55,552 bases of DNA from CAZCVI01 sp964502145 (lineage in GTDB: Bacteria; Acidobacteriota; Aminicenantia; UBA2199), in contig CAZCVI010000044.1 of assembly GCA_964502145.1 (NCBI GenBank), forward strand, positions 1 through 55,552. The letters run 5' to 3'. Shown here piece by piece: positions 17,296-25,517 of the stretch (position 1 is its first letter; the number at the start of each line of letters is the position of its first letter). The translations under genes were made by a program, and so were the position numbers. A model generated the notes under the pieces. That model did not search any database. It had not been told where the DNA came from and worked only from the letters and a program-made list of their open reading frames with translations.

Positions 17296-19395
17296 ATGAA
17301 ACCCAGCCGTAAATCCAAGAAATACCCCTTCAGCATCTCCAGAAAAGTATGGTTAAGCCTCAGCATCATGATATGTGGCTATTTAGCCTCCATGATCTTC
17401 GGGTTTATTCTGGGTATTAACACCGAGGCGCGACTCAAACATGTTTCCGAATCCGTTTTCCCCGCCACTCTGCTCAGCAAAGCTGCCTTGAGTGAATTTA
17501 ACGAGCAGGTAAAACTATACAAGGACGCGGTCGTGTTCGGTGAACAAGAAATCCTTGACAATGCCAAAATCATCGGTATGCAAGCGCAAAAATCGCTACA
17601 AAGCCTGCACGATTTATTCATCACTGAAAAAAAGGAAAAACAACGCATCCGCCTCTTGTTGAACGAGTTGAACCAATTCACTATGGAAGCCAGCTCATTT
17701 TATCCCAGCATGATTTCGCAGATGGATGATGAAGCCCTCACGCAAAAAGCAATGGCCATGATCTCTCGCATTGATTCACTCCGGGCACAATTAACCGCCC
17801 TCACCGCGACCTATTCCAATAACTTAAAAAGCCAACTGGTAGCCGTGGGCAATGCCACCAGGAACCAGCGGATTTGGAATCTGGTTGTTTTTTTAATCGT
17901 GGTCTCTGTCTCATTGATCCTCGTTTCCGTGATCATTTTTCGGGCGGTTACCCGGCCTTTGCAAAAAGCAGCGGCTTTGGCAGGAGCGATGGCTCAAGGC
18001 GACCTCTCGCGGCAACTGGATATCCAGCAAAAAGACGAAATCGGTGGCCTGGCCCGGGCTATGAATGCGATGGCGGAAAAAATCGTGGAGTCGCAGTCGC
18101 TGTTGGAGCAAAAAGTAGCCGACCGCACGGCCAGTCTTGAAGAATCGAACCAGAAACTCCGGGCGGAAATCGGGGAACGGGAACGGGCGGAAACAGAATT
18201 AAAACAAACGCAGGATAAACTCAGGGAAACGGCCCGCCTTGCGGATGAGGCCAATAAGAGTAAAAGTGAATTCCTGGCTAATATGAGCCATGAGATACGT
18301 ACTCCCTTGACCGGGGTCATTGGGATGACCGAGATATTGATGACCACGCCCCTCACCCATGAGCAGCAGGATTATACCGAAACCATCAAGGTCAGTGGCG
18401 AGACATTATTGGTCATCATCAATGATATTTTGGATATATCCAAGATTGAAGCCGGTGAGTTCACCCTGGCTGCCGCGCCTTTTAGTTTAAAAAAAGCCAT
18501 GGATAGTATTCAGCGTATTTTTTCGCCCCAGGCACATAAAAAAGGGTTGCAGTTCAATATTGTTTTTCAACCTGGACCCGTGTATCGTGTGATTGGTGAT
18601 GATATCCGCGTCCGCCAGATTATTTTTAATCTGGTAGGCAATGCATTAAAATTCACTACCCAGGGAAAAATTGAAATACGCGTCAAACAGGGAGAGGTAG
18701 TCGGTGATATGGGGAAGTTTTTTATCGAGATCGAGGATACTGGCATAGGCATTGAACCGGATTACCTGGAAAATATTTTTAACAAGTTCACGCAGGTTGA
18801 TTCATCCAATACCCGGAAGTACGGTGGCACAGGATTGGGGTTATATATTACGCGGCAGTTAGTCGGCTTGATGGATGGTTCGATTGTCGTGCAGAGCGAG
18901 GTTGGGAAGGGCTCCGTTTTTTTTATTATCTTATCCTTACGTATGGATACAGAGGTCCGGTTAGAAATTTCTGTGCCGGAGGAAGAGGAAAAAATAAAGC
19001 AGATGGTTCCTCCAGAACAGGGTGAGACGCGAAAGCTTTTAAACATCTTATTGGCAGAGGACAACAAGATCAATCAGAAATTCATTTCCACTATAATAAA
19101 AAAATCCGGGCATAGCTTGGATATTGCCAATAATGGTGTGGTAGCAGTGGAGATGGTGAAAGCGCACGGTTATGATCTGGTATTGATGGATATCCAGATG
19201 CCCGAGATGAATGGTCTTGATGCCACGCGGGCCATACGTAGTGCAGGATTTGTTGCGCTACCCGTGATTGCCATGACAGCCAGCGCTTTTGAAAAAGACA
19301 GGAAGTTATGCCTTGAGGCGGGGATGAATGATTTTATTTCCAAACCCCTCAAGCAAGCCGAATTATTTTCTGTTCTCTCCCGCTATGAAAAATAA
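17296..19395 (+). CDS. Hybrid sensor histidine kinase/response regulator
   Basis: 699 aa. TM1 about 17-40, a helical periplasmic sensor about 41-190, TM2 about 193-216, HAMP about 217-270, coiled coil to 320, HisKA with H332 (NMSHEIRTPLTG), HATPase with N-box (NLVGNALKF), DTGIGIE and GTGLGL at 511-516, and a C-terminal receiver 581-699 with phospho-acceptor D632 (LMDIQMPEMNG). There is no output domain, so the phosphate is probably passed to an Hpt protein or regulator elsewhere. Third gene of the binding protein/porin/kinase unit, without its own ribosome site (coupled). Confidence 0.92.
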   Translation: MKPSRKSKKYPFSISRKVWLSLSIMICGYLASMIFGFILGINTEARLKHVSESVFPATLLSKAALSEFNEQVKLYKDAVVFGEQEILDNAKIIGMQAQKSLQSLHDLFITEKKEKQRIRLLLNELNQFTMEASSFYPSMISQMDDEALTQKAMAMISRIDSLRAQLTALTATYSNNLKSQLVAVGNATRNQRIWNLVVFLIVVSVSLILVSVIIFRAVTRPLQKAAALAGAMAQGDLSRQLDIQQKDEIGGLARAMNAMAEKIVESQSLLEQKVADRTASLEESNQKLRAEIGERERAETELKQTQDKLRETARLADEANKSKSEFLANMSHEIRTPLTGVIGMTEILMTTPLTHEQQDYTETIKVSGETLLVIINDILDISKIEAGEFTLAAAPFSLKKAMDSIQRIFSPQAHKKGLQFNIVFQPGPVYRVIGDDIRVRQIIFNLVGNALKFTTQGKIEIRVKQGEVVGDMGKFFIEIEDTGIGIEPDYLENIFNKFTQVDSSNTRKYGGTGLGLYITRQLVGLMDGSIVVQSEVGKGSVFFIILSLRMDTEVRLEISVPEEEEKIKQMVPPEQGETRKLLNILLAEDNKINQKFISTIIKKSGHSLDIANNGVVAVEMVKAHGYDLVLMDIQMPEMNGLDATRAIRSAGFVALPVIAMTASAFEKDRKLCLEAGMNDFISKPLKQAELFSVLSRYEK

Positions 19396-19397
19396 AT

Positions 19398-19490
19398 AAT
19401 TCGCGTTAATTCGTGAAATTCGTGGGCCAGTCTTTTTCTTAACTCCTTTTTTAATCTGTCTAATCATTTTAATCCGTGTAATCTGTGGAC
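19398..19490. repeat. Dispersed repeat, half-palindrome copy 1
   Basis: Contains the family core TTCGTGAAATTCGTGGGCCAG and the second block AATCTGTCTAATCATTTTAA. Identical to 22634-22726 and lies 70 bp upstream of the first ATPase gene. Confidence 0.85.
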
Positions 19491-19525
19491 AAACAAAACC
19501 GCTTCTTTTTGCCGTGATACGTGTA

Positions 19526-19554
19526 TTGACATCACGCTGCTTTTGGTTTAAGAT
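19526..19554 (+). promoter_or_regulatory. Leaderless promoter of ATPase copy 1
   Basis: TTGACA (19526-19531), 17-bp spacer, TAAGAT (19549-19554), then six bases and the ATG at 19561. Transcription would start at or within a base of the A of the ATG. There is no Shine-Dalgarno. Confidence 0.75.
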
Positions 19555-19560
19555 TGAAGC

Positions 19561-21360
19561 ATGAGTACAGAAATGAATATTAAGAAACCGATAAAACAAA
19601 TCCCTTATGGGAAATCCGATTTTTCCGAATTTAGTCAACGAAACCTTTACCTAGTGGATAAGACTCGTTATATCCGTGATATTGAGGAAAAGGGTTTTTT
19701 TCTCTTCTTAATTCGGCCCCGGCGTTTTGGCAAATCGCTTTTTCTCTCGACATTGGAAGCCTATTACGATATCTTGCAAAAAGACAGATTCGATACGTTA
19801 TTCACAGGCACCGCCATACACGACGACCCTACCCCCGAAAAAAATAGTTACATGATTTTCAAGCTGAATTTTTCAAAAATATATCCATGTAGCGCCACAT
19901 TAGAAGAATCCTTCTGCAATCATATCAAGCAAATGGCCGGTGCGTTTATCAAAAAGTATGAAAAATATCTGGATATTGATATCAAACAAGTGACTAACAG
20001 TCTTGAAGCAAAAAAAAATGCCTCGGATGTGATGAATACATTATTAGCCCATTGCGGTGATCGGGAAGAAAAATTATATGTGATCATTGATGAATACGAT
20101 AATTTCGCCAACACCATCTTGTCCAGTTCCGGTACGCAGAACTATCTGGATATTACCCGTGGAGAGGGTTTTCTTCGTTCCTTTTTTAGTGTGCTTAAGG
20201 GTGGCACTTCAGATTTGGATGCCCCTATTTCCCGATTATTTATGACTGGGGTCTCTCCTATTACCTTGGATGACGTGACTTCCGGTTTTAATATAGCCAC
20301 CAATATCTCGCTGGATACCAATATCAATGAGATTTTGGGGTTCACCGCAACCGAAGTGAAAACCATGATCGAATACTACCAGCAAACGGGGAGAATTCAT
20401 CATTCTACCCCGGAACTGATGTCTATCATGAGTCGCTGGTACAATCATTACCGGTTTTCCCTTCGTGCTAAACGCGAGGTATTTAGTACCCTCCATGTTC
20501 TGTATTTCCTCCAGGAATATATGAAAGACTCCCAAATTCCCGCCAATATAGTGGACAGTAATGCCCGCATTGACTATAACAAACTGCGCCAACTGATCAT
20601 TATCGACAAAGAAGGGGCACTGGAAACTAATGGGAACTTTTCAAAGCTCCAGCAGATCATGGAAACCAGCACGGTGCATTCAAATATCAAAGACAGTTTT
20701 CCCATTGATGAACTGACTCTTCCTTCCAACTTTATCTCTCTGTTATACTATTTTGGCTTGTTAACCATACAGGGCATTGATGATGAAAATACCCCCATAC
20801 TGACGATTCCCAATGAATCGGTCAAACAGCTCTACTATGATTACATCAGTAAAACCTATGATGAAACGGGTGTGTTATCTATAAATATGGATAAATACAA
20901 CGAGTTAGTAAAAGGCATGGCGTACCGGGGTAATTGGCAGGAACCGATATTATATATCGCCGACCGCATGAAAGAATCCCTGCGTATTCGCGATTTAATG
21001 GCAGGTGAAAAAGCGCGCCAAGTCTTCTGGAATGTGTATCTGGGACTCAGTACCTTCTATTGTGTTTATTCGGAGAAAGAGTTAAATCAAGGTTTCGCCG
21101 ATCTCGTTTTAGAACCGGTTCTGGCCAACAACCCTGGCATCAAATTCGCCTATATCATCGAACTTAAATACATTAAACCGACAGACTACGAAAAAGAAAA
21201 CGGCCCTATCCAGTTAGAAACCCTGCGTCTGGAAGCAGAAAACCAATTAAACCACTACTGCCAAGACGAAAAGTTCAAAAAAGCCATTGGCCAAACCACC
21301 TTGAAGAAACTGATACTCATCTTCAGCGGGAACCTGTTGGTCCATCATTCAGAGATGTAA
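19561..21360 (+). CDS. AAA-ATPase-like protein with C-terminal PD-(D/E)XK nuclease domain, copy 1
   Basis: 599 aa of the PF09820 (AAA-ATPase-like, DUF1703) type. Unusual Walker A RPRRFGKS at 52-59, Walker B LYVIIDEYDNF at 172-182, C-terminal PD-(D/E)XK-like core with D513 (GFADLVL) and E533/K535 (IIELKY). The family is abundant in some anaerobes and its function is unknown; it is not a typical transposase. Nearly identical to 22797-24596 over residues 1-104 and 337-599 but clearly different at about 105-171 and 252-336. Leaderless start; flanked by palindromic repeats at both ends. Confidence 0.85.
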   Translation: MSTEMNIKKPIKQIPYGKSDFSEFSQRNLYLVDKTRYIRDIEEKGFFLFLIRPRRFGKSLFLSTLEAYYDILQKDRFDTLFTGTAIHDDPTPEKNSYMIFKLNFSKIYPCSATLEESFCNHIKQMAGAFIKKYEKYLDIDIKQVTNSLEAKKNASDVMNTLLAHCGDREEKLYVIIDEYDNFANTILSSSGTQNYLDITRGEGFLRSFFSVLKGGTSDLDAPISRLFMTGVSPITLDDVTSGFNIATNISLDTNINEILGFTATEVKTMIEYYQQTGRIHHSTPELMSIMSRWYNHYRFSLRAKREVFSTLHVLYFLQEYMKDSQIPANIVDSNARIDYNKLRQLIIIDKEGALETNGNFSKLQQIMETSTVHSNIKDSFPIDELTLPSNFISLLYYFGLLTIQGIDDENTPILTIPNESVKQLYYDYISKTYDETGVLSINMDKYNELVKGMAYRGNWQEPILYIADRMKESLRIRDLMAGEKARQVFWNVYLGLSTFYCVYSEKELNQGFADLVLEPVLANNPGIKFAYIIELKYIKPTDYEKENGPIQLETLRLEAENQLNHYCQDEKFKKAIGQTTLKKLILIFSGNLLVHHSEM

Positions 21361-21590
21361 AAGAAGACCACAGATTACACAGATTAAAATGATTGGCACA
21401 GATTAAAGAGATTTGAAAGAAAAAAAACTCCCCACGGATTTCACGAATGATCACGAATTTACAGGAAAAAAGAACGCTATCATCCTTTAATTCGCGTTAA
21501 TTCGTGAAATTCGTGGGCCAGTCTTTTTCTCAACTCCTTTTTTAATCTGTCTAATCATTTTAATCCGTGTAATCTGTGGTCTTCTTTGTC
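21361..21590. repeat. Long imperfect palindrome downstream of ATPase copy 1
   Basis: About 230 bp that can fold on itself: left half contains CCACAGATTACACAGATTAA and CACGAATGATCACGAATTT, right half the complements (AATTCGTGAAATTCGTGG, AATCCGTGTAATCTGTGG) around a centre near 21470-21485. The same element follows copy 2 (24597-24815). Confidence 0.85.
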
Positions 21591-21701
21591 TTTTAAATTT
21601 TTCTAACAAGATTTCCCAGAGGCGAATATTGGGTATCTTATCAATTTTGTTCATCTGAGAATTTCAACTTTATTCTTTGCTTATATTCCCCAAATTATAG
21701 A

Positions 21702-22139
21702 TCAGTTTGTAGAATCCTTTTCGATCAACTCCTCAATTTCGCGAATTATTAGGGATAGATTCGGTTGGGTGAAACTCATCTTTGGTGCAGGAATGCGATT
21801 GTGGTTGATGTTGGGAAGAACATGCTTGTGGTGCGGGTGAGATATTTCTAGTTTCACATCGTTTTCATGAGGTTGTGGATCATACCATGCCAATTTCGTC
21901 TCTCCTTTCCAAATTTCATAGCCATACCAATCAATAATACCCGGTTGTCGGTCAAAGAGTAAACGTTCCCGTACCACCAGACGGAATCCTTTTGCAAAAT
22001 GAATTTCTCCTGCTGATTTTGCCAAGGTAAGACCACGCCGAATCAGGACCATGGTAGAACGTAGTATAGAAGGAAACGTCTCTGCCAATGTATACAAATA
22101 AAGTTCATAATCCTGAAGGGTTTTTAATGGGTTATTCAT
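21702..22139 (-). CDS. TumE-family (DUF6516) toxin-like protein
   Basis: 145 aa. The block WYGYEIWKGETKLAWYDPQ at about 71-89, followed by PHHKHVLPNIN and MSFTQPNLSLIIREIEELI, matches the DUF6516/TumE toxin family as I know it. N-terminus is helical (DYELYLYTLAETFPSI). Start ATG overlaps the stop of the upstream antitoxin-like gene (22136-22139), as in most toxin-antitoxin operons. The pair sits between the two duplicated ATPase genes in reverse orientation. Biochemical activity of this family is not something I can state. Confidence 0.75.
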   Translation of the reverse strand: MNNPLKTLQDYELYLYTLAETFPSILRSTMVLIRRGLTLAKSAGEIHFAKGFRLVVRERLLFDRQPGIIDWYGYEIWKGETKLAWYDPQPHENDVKLEISHPHHKHVLPNINHNRIPAPKMSFTQPNLSLIIREIEELIEKDSTN

Positions 22140-22405
22140 ACTGCTTTCCGTATTAACTGGAAAAGGTTTCTGTTCTGTTGCTGTTCACGTTGTATTTGGT
22201 TCCGGTACTGTCCTTGACGGGTGAGCCAAGTACGATAAATACTGGCCCATTCGCCAAAATCCAGGGTCAGACTATCGTCTTCAGGTTCTTCACCATTCAT
22301 ATAAGCACTATAAAAGACCTCGGAACGAATACCATATTTTCTTTCCAATTCAAGTAGTTCTTCTTCCAAGGCATGTATATCCACCAAAATTTCGCTACTG
22401 TTCAT
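22136..22405 (-). CDS. Antitoxin-like partner of the TumE-type gene
   Basis: 89 aa, acidic N-terminal half with a helical DIHALEEELLELERKYG start and a basic, glutamine-rich C-terminus (RNQIQREQQQNRNLFQLIRK). No HTH is evident. AGAGGTG is six bases before the ATG and an extended -10 promoter lies just upstream. The first position in a two-gene overlapping operon and the size suit an antitoxin; homology is not otherwise recognised. Confidence 0.65.
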   Translation of the reverse strand: MNSSEILVDIHALEEELLELERKYGIRSEVFYSAYMNGEEPEDDSLTLDFGEWASIYRTWLTRQGQYRNQIQREQQQNRNLFQLIRKAV

Positions 22406-22432
22406 ACTGCACCTCTAAAGGAATTATAGCAC

Positions 22433-22441
22433 AAATTTTTA
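22433..22441 (-). promoter_or_regulatory. Extended -10 promoter of the toxin-antitoxin pair
   Basis: Minus-strand TGCTATAAT, i.e. TG-n-TATAAT, 28 bp before the antitoxin ATG, with an AGAGGTG ribosome site between. The same TGCTATAAT string precedes the gene at 45211. Confidence 0.6.
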
Positions 22442-22559
22442 AAAAATACACTTGGATAAACCAATTTAATGAATTCTGACATAGATAAGAGTGGTGACCC
22501 CGAGCATGTCAAGCAATCCCCGGCCCAAAACCAACAGAATACGCCACCACATCTAAAAT

Positions 22560-22726
22560 AAAAGAAAAAAAATTCCCCACCAATTTCACGAATGATCACG
22601 AATTTCCGGGAAAAAAGAACGCTATCGTCCTTTAATTCGCGTTAATTCGTGAAATTCGTGGGCCAGTCTTTTTCTTAACTCCTTTTTTAATCTGTCTAAT
22701 CATTTTAATCCGTGTAATCTGTGGAC
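22560..22726. repeat. Dispersed palindromic repeat upstream of ATPase copy 2
   Basis: Left arm (CACGAATGATCACGAATTTC) and right arm (TTCGTGAAATTCGTGGGCCAG plus AATCCGTGTAATCTGTGG) of the same family as 21361-21590. From 22634 onward it is identical to the sequence in front of copy 1. Confidence 0.85.
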
Positions 22727-22761
22727 AAACAAAACCGCTTCTTTTTGCCGTGATACGTGTA

Positions 22762-22790
22762 TTGACATCACGCTGCTTTTGGTTTAAGAT
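22762..22790 (+). promoter_or_regulatory. Leaderless promoter of ATPase copy 2
   Basis: TTGACA, 17 bp, TAAGAT, six bases, ATG at 22797; identical to the promoter of copy 1. Confidence 0.75.
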
Positions 22791-22796
22791 TGAAGC

Positions 22797-24596
22797 ATGA
22801 GTACAGAAATGAATATTAAGAAACCGATAAAACAAATCCCTTATGGGAAATCCGATTTTTCCGAATTTAGTCAACGAAACCTTTACCTAGTGGATAAGAC
22901 TCGTTATATCCGTGATATTGAGGAAAAGGGTTTTTTTCTCTTCTTAATTCGGCCCCGGCGTTTTGGCAAATCGCTTTTTCTCTCGACATTGGAAGCCTAT
23001 TACGATATCTTGCAAAAAGATGAATTCGATACGTTATTCACAGGCACCGCCATACACGACGACCCTACCCCTGAAAGAAATAGTTACATGATTTTCAAGT
23101 TGAATTTTTCAATGGTCAACTGTGAAAATATCTCAGTGAAGGAGGCATTCCTCAATTACGTCAAAGAAACTACTGTTGACTTTATTTTCAAATACAGGAC
23201 ATTGCTGGAAGTACAGCCTGAAACCGCCCAAAAAGCACTGTATGCGAGAAACACGGCCTCAGAAGTGATGGTGACATTTTTGAATTATTGCAAAAGAAAA
23301 CAATATTCACTGTATGTGATCATTGATGAATACGATAATTTCGCCAACTCCATCTTGTCCAGTTCCGGTACGCAGAATTATCTGGATATTACCCGTGGAG
23401 AGGGTTTTCTCCGTTCCTTTTTTAATGTAATAAAAGGCGGAACTTCCGATCTGGGTGCCCCTATTTCCCGAGTATTTATGACTGGTGTCTCTCCTATTAC
23501 CTTGGATGATGTCACTTCCGGTTTTAATATCGCCACCAATATCTCGCTTCATTCAGATATAAACGAAATTATGGGATTCACGGTAAAAGAAGTGGAAACC
23601 ATGATCGAATACTACCAGCAAACGAAAACGTTTCGGCACTCTACCCCTGAACTTATGGAAATTTTGGGTCGCTGGTATAATCATTACCGGTTTTCGCACT
23701 TTGCTACCAGTGATATGTTTAACACGTCCCATGTACTGTACTTCTTGAAAGAATATATGGTAGACTCCCAGATTCCCATGAATCTGGTGGACAGCAATAC
23801 CCGCATTGACTATAACAAACTGCGCCAACTGATCATTATCGACAAAGAAGGGGCACTGGAAACTAATGGGAACTTTTCAAAGCTCCAGCAGATCATGGAA
23901 ACCAGCACGGTGCATTCAAATATCAAAGACAGTTTTCCCATTGATGAACTGACTCTTCCTTCCAACTTTATCTCTCTGTTATACTATTTTGGCTTGTTAA
24001 CCATACAGGGCATTGATGATGAAAATACCCCCATACTGACGATTCCCAATGAATCGGTCAAACAGCTCTACTATGATTACATCAGTAAAACCTATGATGA
24101 AACGGGTGTGTTATCTATAAATATGGATAAATACAACGAGTTAGTAAAAGGCATGGCGTACCGGGGTAATTGGCAGGAACCGATATTATATATCGCCGAC
24201 CGCATGAAAGAATCCCTGCGTATTCGCGATTTAATGGCAGGTGAAAAAGCGCGCCAAGTCTTCTGGAATGTGTATCTGGGACTCAGTACCTTCTATTGTG
24301 TTTATTCGGAGAAAGAGTTAAATCAAGGTTTCGCCGATCTCGTTTTAGAACCGGTTCTGGCCAACAACCCTGGCATCAAATTCGCCTATATCATCGAACT
24401 TAAATACATTAAACCGACAGACTACGAAAAAGAAAACGGCCCTATCCAGTTAGAAACCCTGCGTCTGGAAGCAGAAAACCAATTAAACCACTACTGCCAA
24501 GACGAAAAGTTCAAAAAAGCCATTGGCCAAACCACCTTGAAGAAACTGATACTCATCTTCAGCGGGAACCTGTTGGTCCATCATTCAGAGATGTAA
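22797..24596 (+). CDS. AAA-ATPase-like protein with C-terminal PD-(D/E)XK nuclease domain, copy 2
   Basis: 599 aa, same architecture as 19561-21360 with no length change: Walker A-like RPRRFGKS 52-59, Walker B VIIDEYD, D513/E533/K535. DNA is almost identical to copy 1 from the repeat at 22634 to about 23111 and fully identical again from 23800 through the stop and into the 3' palindrome. Between, the segment 23112-23310 is hardly alignable, 23311-23545 is highly similar, and 23546-23799 is moderately diverged. This mosaic pattern points to recombination or gene conversion of the ends, with the central specificity-type regions kept different. Confidence 0.85.
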   Translation: MSTEMNIKKPIKQIPYGKSDFSEFSQRNLYLVDKTRYIRDIEEKGFFLFLIRPRRFGKSLFLSTLEAYYDILQKDEFDTLFTGTAIHDDPTPERNSYMIFKLNFSMVNCENISVKEAFLNYVKETTVDFIFKYRTLLEVQPETAQKALYARNTASEVMVTFLNYCKRKQYSLYVIIDEYDNFANSILSSSGTQNYLDITRGEGFLRSFFNVIKGGTSDLGAPISRVFMTGVSPITLDDVTSGFNIATNISLHSDINEIMGFTVKEVETMIEYYQQTKTFRHSTPELMEILGRWYNHYRFSHFATSDMFNTSHVLYFLKEYMVDSQIPMNLVDSNTRIDYNKLRQLIIIDKEGALETNGNFSKLQQIMETSTVHSNIKDSFPIDELTLPSNFISLLYYFGLLTIQGIDDENTPILTIPNESVKQLYYDYISKTYDETGVLSINMDKYNELVKGMAYRGNWQEPILYIADRMKESLRIRDLMAGEKARQVFWNVYLGLSTFYCVYSEKELNQGFADLVLEPVLANNPGIKFAYIIELKYIKPTDYEKENGPIQLETLRLEAENQLNHYCQDEKFKKAIGQTTLKKLILIFSGNLLVHHSEM

Positions 24597-24815
24597 AAGA
24601 AGACCACAGATTACACAGATTAAAATGATTGGCACAGATTAAAGAGATATGAAAGAAAAAAGACTCCCCACGGATTTCACGAATGATCACGAATTTACAG
24701 GAAAAAAGAACTCTGTCATCCTTTAATTCGCGTTAATTCGTGAAATTCGTGGGCCAGTCTTTTTCTTAACTCCTTTTTTAATCTGTCTAATCATTTTAAT
24801 CCTTGTAATCTGTGG
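24597..24815. repeat. Long imperfect palindrome downstream of ATPase copy 2
   Basis: Copy of 21361-21590 with a few substitutions. It is directly followed by the 20-bp array. Confidence 0.85.
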
Positions 24816-24860
24816 TGATTTTTTTCCTTTACGCCCGGAACACTGATTGTAAAACGGATA

Positions 24861-25280
24861 GACGGATATACTTTCGCTATAGCGAAATATTTTCCGCTTA
24901 AGCGAAAGGTGCTCCGTTATAGTGAAACATTCTCCATTACTACGAAATGTTCTGCTGAGTAGCGAATATGTCTTCATTCCCACGAAATCCCTTCCTTTTT
25001 AACGAAGATGCATGAGGTTTAACGAAACCGCTTCCTGTGTAACGAAGATGCCTTCATCTCCACGAAGATGCCTTCATCTCCACGAAGATGCCTTCATCTC
25101 CACGAAGATGCCTCCATTTCCACGAAGACGCCTTTCTTTCCACGAAGATGCCTTCAGCTCCATGAAGTTGCACCCGCCGTGACGAATTTGCCTGCTATAC
25201 CACGAAATTGTCACCATCATGACGAAGAGGCCGCAAGTGCAACGAAAATGCCATCTGTACGACGAAAAAAATACGGGTGC
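24861..25280. repeat. Phased 20-bp repeat array with a GAA core
   Basis: From 24881 to 25280 there are 20 consecutive 20-bp units, each with GAA at positions 4-6; 18 read CGAA and two TGAA. A degenerate unit (CGGA) precedes at 24861. Units at 25041-25160 are close copies of CACGAAGATGCCTTCATCTC; outer units share only the core. No indel breaks the phase over 400 bp. The left units contain palindromes such as TTTCGCTATAGCGAAA (24872-24887). The period does not preserve a reading frame, so the array is not coding. No gene is present between 24597 and 25517. Confidence 0.9.
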
Positions 25281-25350
25281 TCAAGCAAAAAAACGATATC
25301 GTCCTTTAATTCGCGTTAATTCGTGAAATTCGTGGGCCAGTCTTTTTCTA
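25281..25350. repeat. Half-palindrome copy after the 20-bp array
   Basis: Carries ATCGTCCTTTAATTCGCG and TTCGTGAAATTCGTGGGCCAG, the right arm of the dispersed palindrome family, so the array lies between two members of the family. Confidence 0.8.
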
Positions 25351-25379
25351 CAAGATCAATCCCACCAAAATTTAGCCTA

Positions 25380-25408
25380 TTGCCTCTTGCGCTTTTTATT
25401 GATATAAT
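25380..25408 (+). promoter_or_regulatory. Promoter of arcC
   Basis: TTGCCT (25380-25385), 17 bp, TATAAT (25403-25408). It gives a leader of about 100 nt containing a stem-loop at 25418-25462 (outer stem TTCACAAA/TTTGTGAA, inner GAGG/CCTC), which could influence expression. Confidence 0.65.
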
Positions 25409-25517
25409 TATATTTTTTTCACAAATGAATGAACCATGAGGATATACCTCTGATTTTGTGAATGAAATTCAGTTGAACTAGAAATAAACAAATGGACTTA
25501 AAAAAAGGAGATTGATT

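Noticed and set aside
22402..22599. 65-codon frame upstream of the antitoxin gene
   Set aside because: Phe/Cys-rich translation of repeat sequence; the antitoxin promoter lies inside it.
19561..24596. ATPase copies as classical insertion sequences
   Set aside because: No transposase motif, no terminal repeats with target duplication; the flanking palindromes also occur without the gene.
24881..25280. 20-bp array as a CRISPR array
   Set aside because: The constant part is only about 4-10 nt and the variable part about 12; units grade into each other and there are no cas genes.
25068..25319. 84-codon frame through the 20-bp array
   Set aside because: Starts inside the array and is a product of its composition.
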